From Lantana camara (lineage: Eukaryota; Streptophyta; Magnoliopsida; Lamiales; Verbenaceae), in NCBI GenBank assembly GCA_037501455.1, contig CM074864.1:31026001-31090000 (forward strand): a DNA stretch of 64,000 nt, in the 5' to 3' direction. Position 1 is the stretch's first letter. Each line of letters starts with the position of its first letter. Below the pieces are notes generated by a model. It was not told the DNA's origin. It made no database searches and saw nothing but the letters and a program-made list of their open reading frames with translations. This document shows, one piece after another, positions 62,355-64,000 of this stretch. The position numbers were made by a program, and so were the translations under genes.

Positions 62355-64000
62355 TCCTCGATTGAGCATCAAGCAATTTACTAACCTCTTCTTCGATGAC
62401 CCATTTCCTAAAGCCATGAACGTCCCTCTTCTTCTGTTTGATGGGCTTGAAGGTTGGATCCACGTTCAGTCTGTGGACAATGACGCTCGGATCTATCCCG
62501 GTGAGATCAGAAGCTTTCCACGTAAAAACGTCTAGGTTCTCCCGTAGGAAGTCGATCATCAAAACTTGCGAGGGCCCATCCAGGCCCGAGCCAATCTGGG
62601 TGGTTTTATCCGGATTCCCAGGCTCCAATTCAACGGTAAAAAACTCCTCAGTGGGCTCAATCCGAACCTCTGGCCTCGGTGCCTCTAGCGCTCGTTTCTT
62701 CCCGGTGAGCATACCCTTGGGCTCATCACCCTCGTTTTCTGAAGAAGAACCCTCGACGGCCCCCGGTGGCCTATTCTCTGAACACTGAACATCTCCAGGA
62801 GTCCTCTTTTTATTCTTCTTCCAGTACAGCTTGGCTCTTTTACGCTCGGGGCCATCTTCGTCTAATTCGGGGAAGTCAACAGACTTCTTAGTAGACCCAG
62901 GTTGAATGGACTGCTTGGGCTTGTGGCTTCGAAGCGAATGTATGTAACATTCCCAAGCTTCTTTGACGTTACATAGAATTTCTCCGGTACCCTCAGGGGT
63001 AGGGAACTTGACCTTTTGGTGATATGTGGAAATTACGGCCTTGAAATCCACGAGGGCTGGGCGCCCAATGATGATATTGTAAGGAAGATTCACCTCAACG
63101 ATGGTGTAGAGGACGTTCAAAGTTTTTCGCTGTGGGGCGCGACCAAAAGAGGTGGCCAAGTGAATCTGTCCGCGAGGGACGATCTCGGAACCTCCAAACC
63201 CTACGAGGGCAGTTCTGAGAGGTTCGAGGGGGATGTTTGTTATGTTCATTTGTTGAAACGTTGAGTACTGGAGAACGTTCACAGAGCTTCCACTATCAAA
63301 TAAAACCCTCTTTACAGTGTGGTTATGAACGTCTAAACTAACCACCATGGGACAGTCAGAGGTTTTTCCTATCCCATGGGGCGTTACAATATGTTCAAGA
63401 TCTTTCTCAGTAAACCCTATGACATCATCCTCCTTCGAGCGCGACGAGCTGTCCACGGAGAGCACTGAGCGAGGGAATGACGTTCTTTGGTTATAGCTCC
63501 GGACATGGCGACGGCGAGAAGCATTGGAATCGCCTCCTGAGGGCCCTCCCGCGATCATGTGAATGACCGCAAAGGGCTGATTTTCCATATCCACCCCTTT
63601 CCCTTTGCCGCGTTCGCAGGTCTCAGGGCGCTGGCGACGAGGACTTCGGGAGCGTGAACGGCTTCTTCTCCTCCCGAGCGCTTGTTCCGCGCAATGTTCA
63701 TCGTACCCCTCTAGTACTTTCACAAACTCTTTGAGGTGCCCCCCAGCAATCAGCCGCTGAATTTCCTTCTCCAGGTGGCGGCATTCATTAGTGTCATGCC
63801 CCTTCTGCTTATGGAAAGCGCAGTACTTCCCCGAGCGCTTCTGAGCCTCGGTTTCTCTCAGCTTGGGCGGTCTCTTAAATAACTTCTGGTCCGCCAGGGA
63901 ATAAACTTCGGCAATTGGGCGGTTGAGAGGGACACGCTCGAGCCTCCACGGAGGAGAGGAATGACGGCGAGCGGGTATTGGGCTGCGGCGGTGACTCCGG
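62355..64000 (-). pseudogene. Tat element gag C-terminus and protease, continues off window
   Basis: The minus frame is open from the window edge to about 62370. At about 63790-63830 it encodes a gag zinc motif (YCAFHKQKGHDTNEC), preceded by RVPLNRPIAEVYSLAD, then an Arg/Ser-rich linker (RRRSRSRSRSPRRQRPE). Protease follows with active site LFDSGSSVNVL (Asp at 63295-63297) and the IIGRPALVDFKAV flap region, then a Lys-rich acidic spacer and the RT approach (VDPTFKPIKQKKR). A small deletion near 62358-62366 (one base modulo three) shifts the frame between LLDAQ and LYPEWL, separating protease from RT. The gag start is outside the window. Confidence 0.9.

Larger units (their letters stand above)
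53917..64000 (-). mobile_element. Tat/Retand-like Ty3/gypsy element, 3' part
   Basis: Minus-strand element running off the right edge: gag and protease (to 64000), RT, RNase H, archaeal-type RNase H, integrase (ends 59442), spacer with minisatellite, antisense accessory gene (55347-58217), PPT and 3' LTR (53917-54748). An extra archaeal-type RNase H and an antisense ORF between integrase and 3' LTR are known for Tat/Retand lineages. Base composition is clearly more GC-rich than the neighbours. The element is broken by point stops and frameshifts. The target would be GTACC (53912-53916) in the inverted LTR fragment; its partner lies outside the window. Confidence 0.88.

Noticed and set aside
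1..64000. tRNA or rRNA genes
   Set aside because: No cloverleaf-like gene or rRNA stretch was recognised; tRNA-like matches are only 12-base retroelement primer sites.

Overview
This window is nuclear DNA of a flowering plant, probably a eudicot; I could not identify the species. I found no host gene, tRNA, rRNA or CRISPR array. Almost everything can be assigned to transposable elements, mostly LTR retrotransposons nested in one another. The plant assignment rests on Tekay/Del-type chromovirus pol, Ty1/copia pol, a Tat/Retand-type element with an antisense accessory ORF, initiator-tRNA-Met primer sites and a TRIM.

Left third (1-24016). The window opens in a Tekay-like LTR (1-3056). Next are remains of two minus-strand Ty1/copia elements, the second inserted in the integrase region of the first (LTRs 4011-10252 and 12417-14563; decayed pol at 10262-12416, 14564-16631 and 20625-22014). 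Into these have jumped a hAT-like MITE (5658-6531, 8-bp duplication), a 2.7-kb solo LTR (7351-10083, duplication GGGGA) and a 4.0-kb solo LTR (16632-20619, duplication AGCTG). The last carries a 594-bp TRIM (17064-17657). Another Tekay-like LTR starts at 22015 and is cut at 24016.

Middle (24017-53916). 'Family A' forms a head-to-tail LTR-internal-LTR-internal-LTR array with a period near 3.7 kb and no pol (24017-44674). Inside its second LTR sits a structurally complete chromovirus, 'E' (29032-39496), with paired 2.88-kb LTRs, PBS, PPT, a GACCT duplication and a 1,488-codon gag-pol frame. That frame has three stops and substitutions at catalytic positions of protease, RT, RNase H and integrase. 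A plus-strand, pol-less 'family B' complex (44675-53203) and an inverted LTR fragment follow.

Right end (53917-64000). This is the 3' part of a minus-strand Tat/Retand-like element: LTR, PPT, an antisense spliced accessory gene with a putative gypsy-type transposon domain and coiled coil (55347-58217), a spacer minisatellite, then integrase, archaeal-type RNase H, RNase H, RT, protease and gag running off the window. Both gag-pol and the accessory gene are broken by nonsense and frameshift changes.

Nothing here works as a host pathway. The main interest lies in insertion chronology, tandem LTR arrays, recurring hairpin motifs, active-site decay and the antisense gene. Percentages and ages are not given because no alignment could be run.
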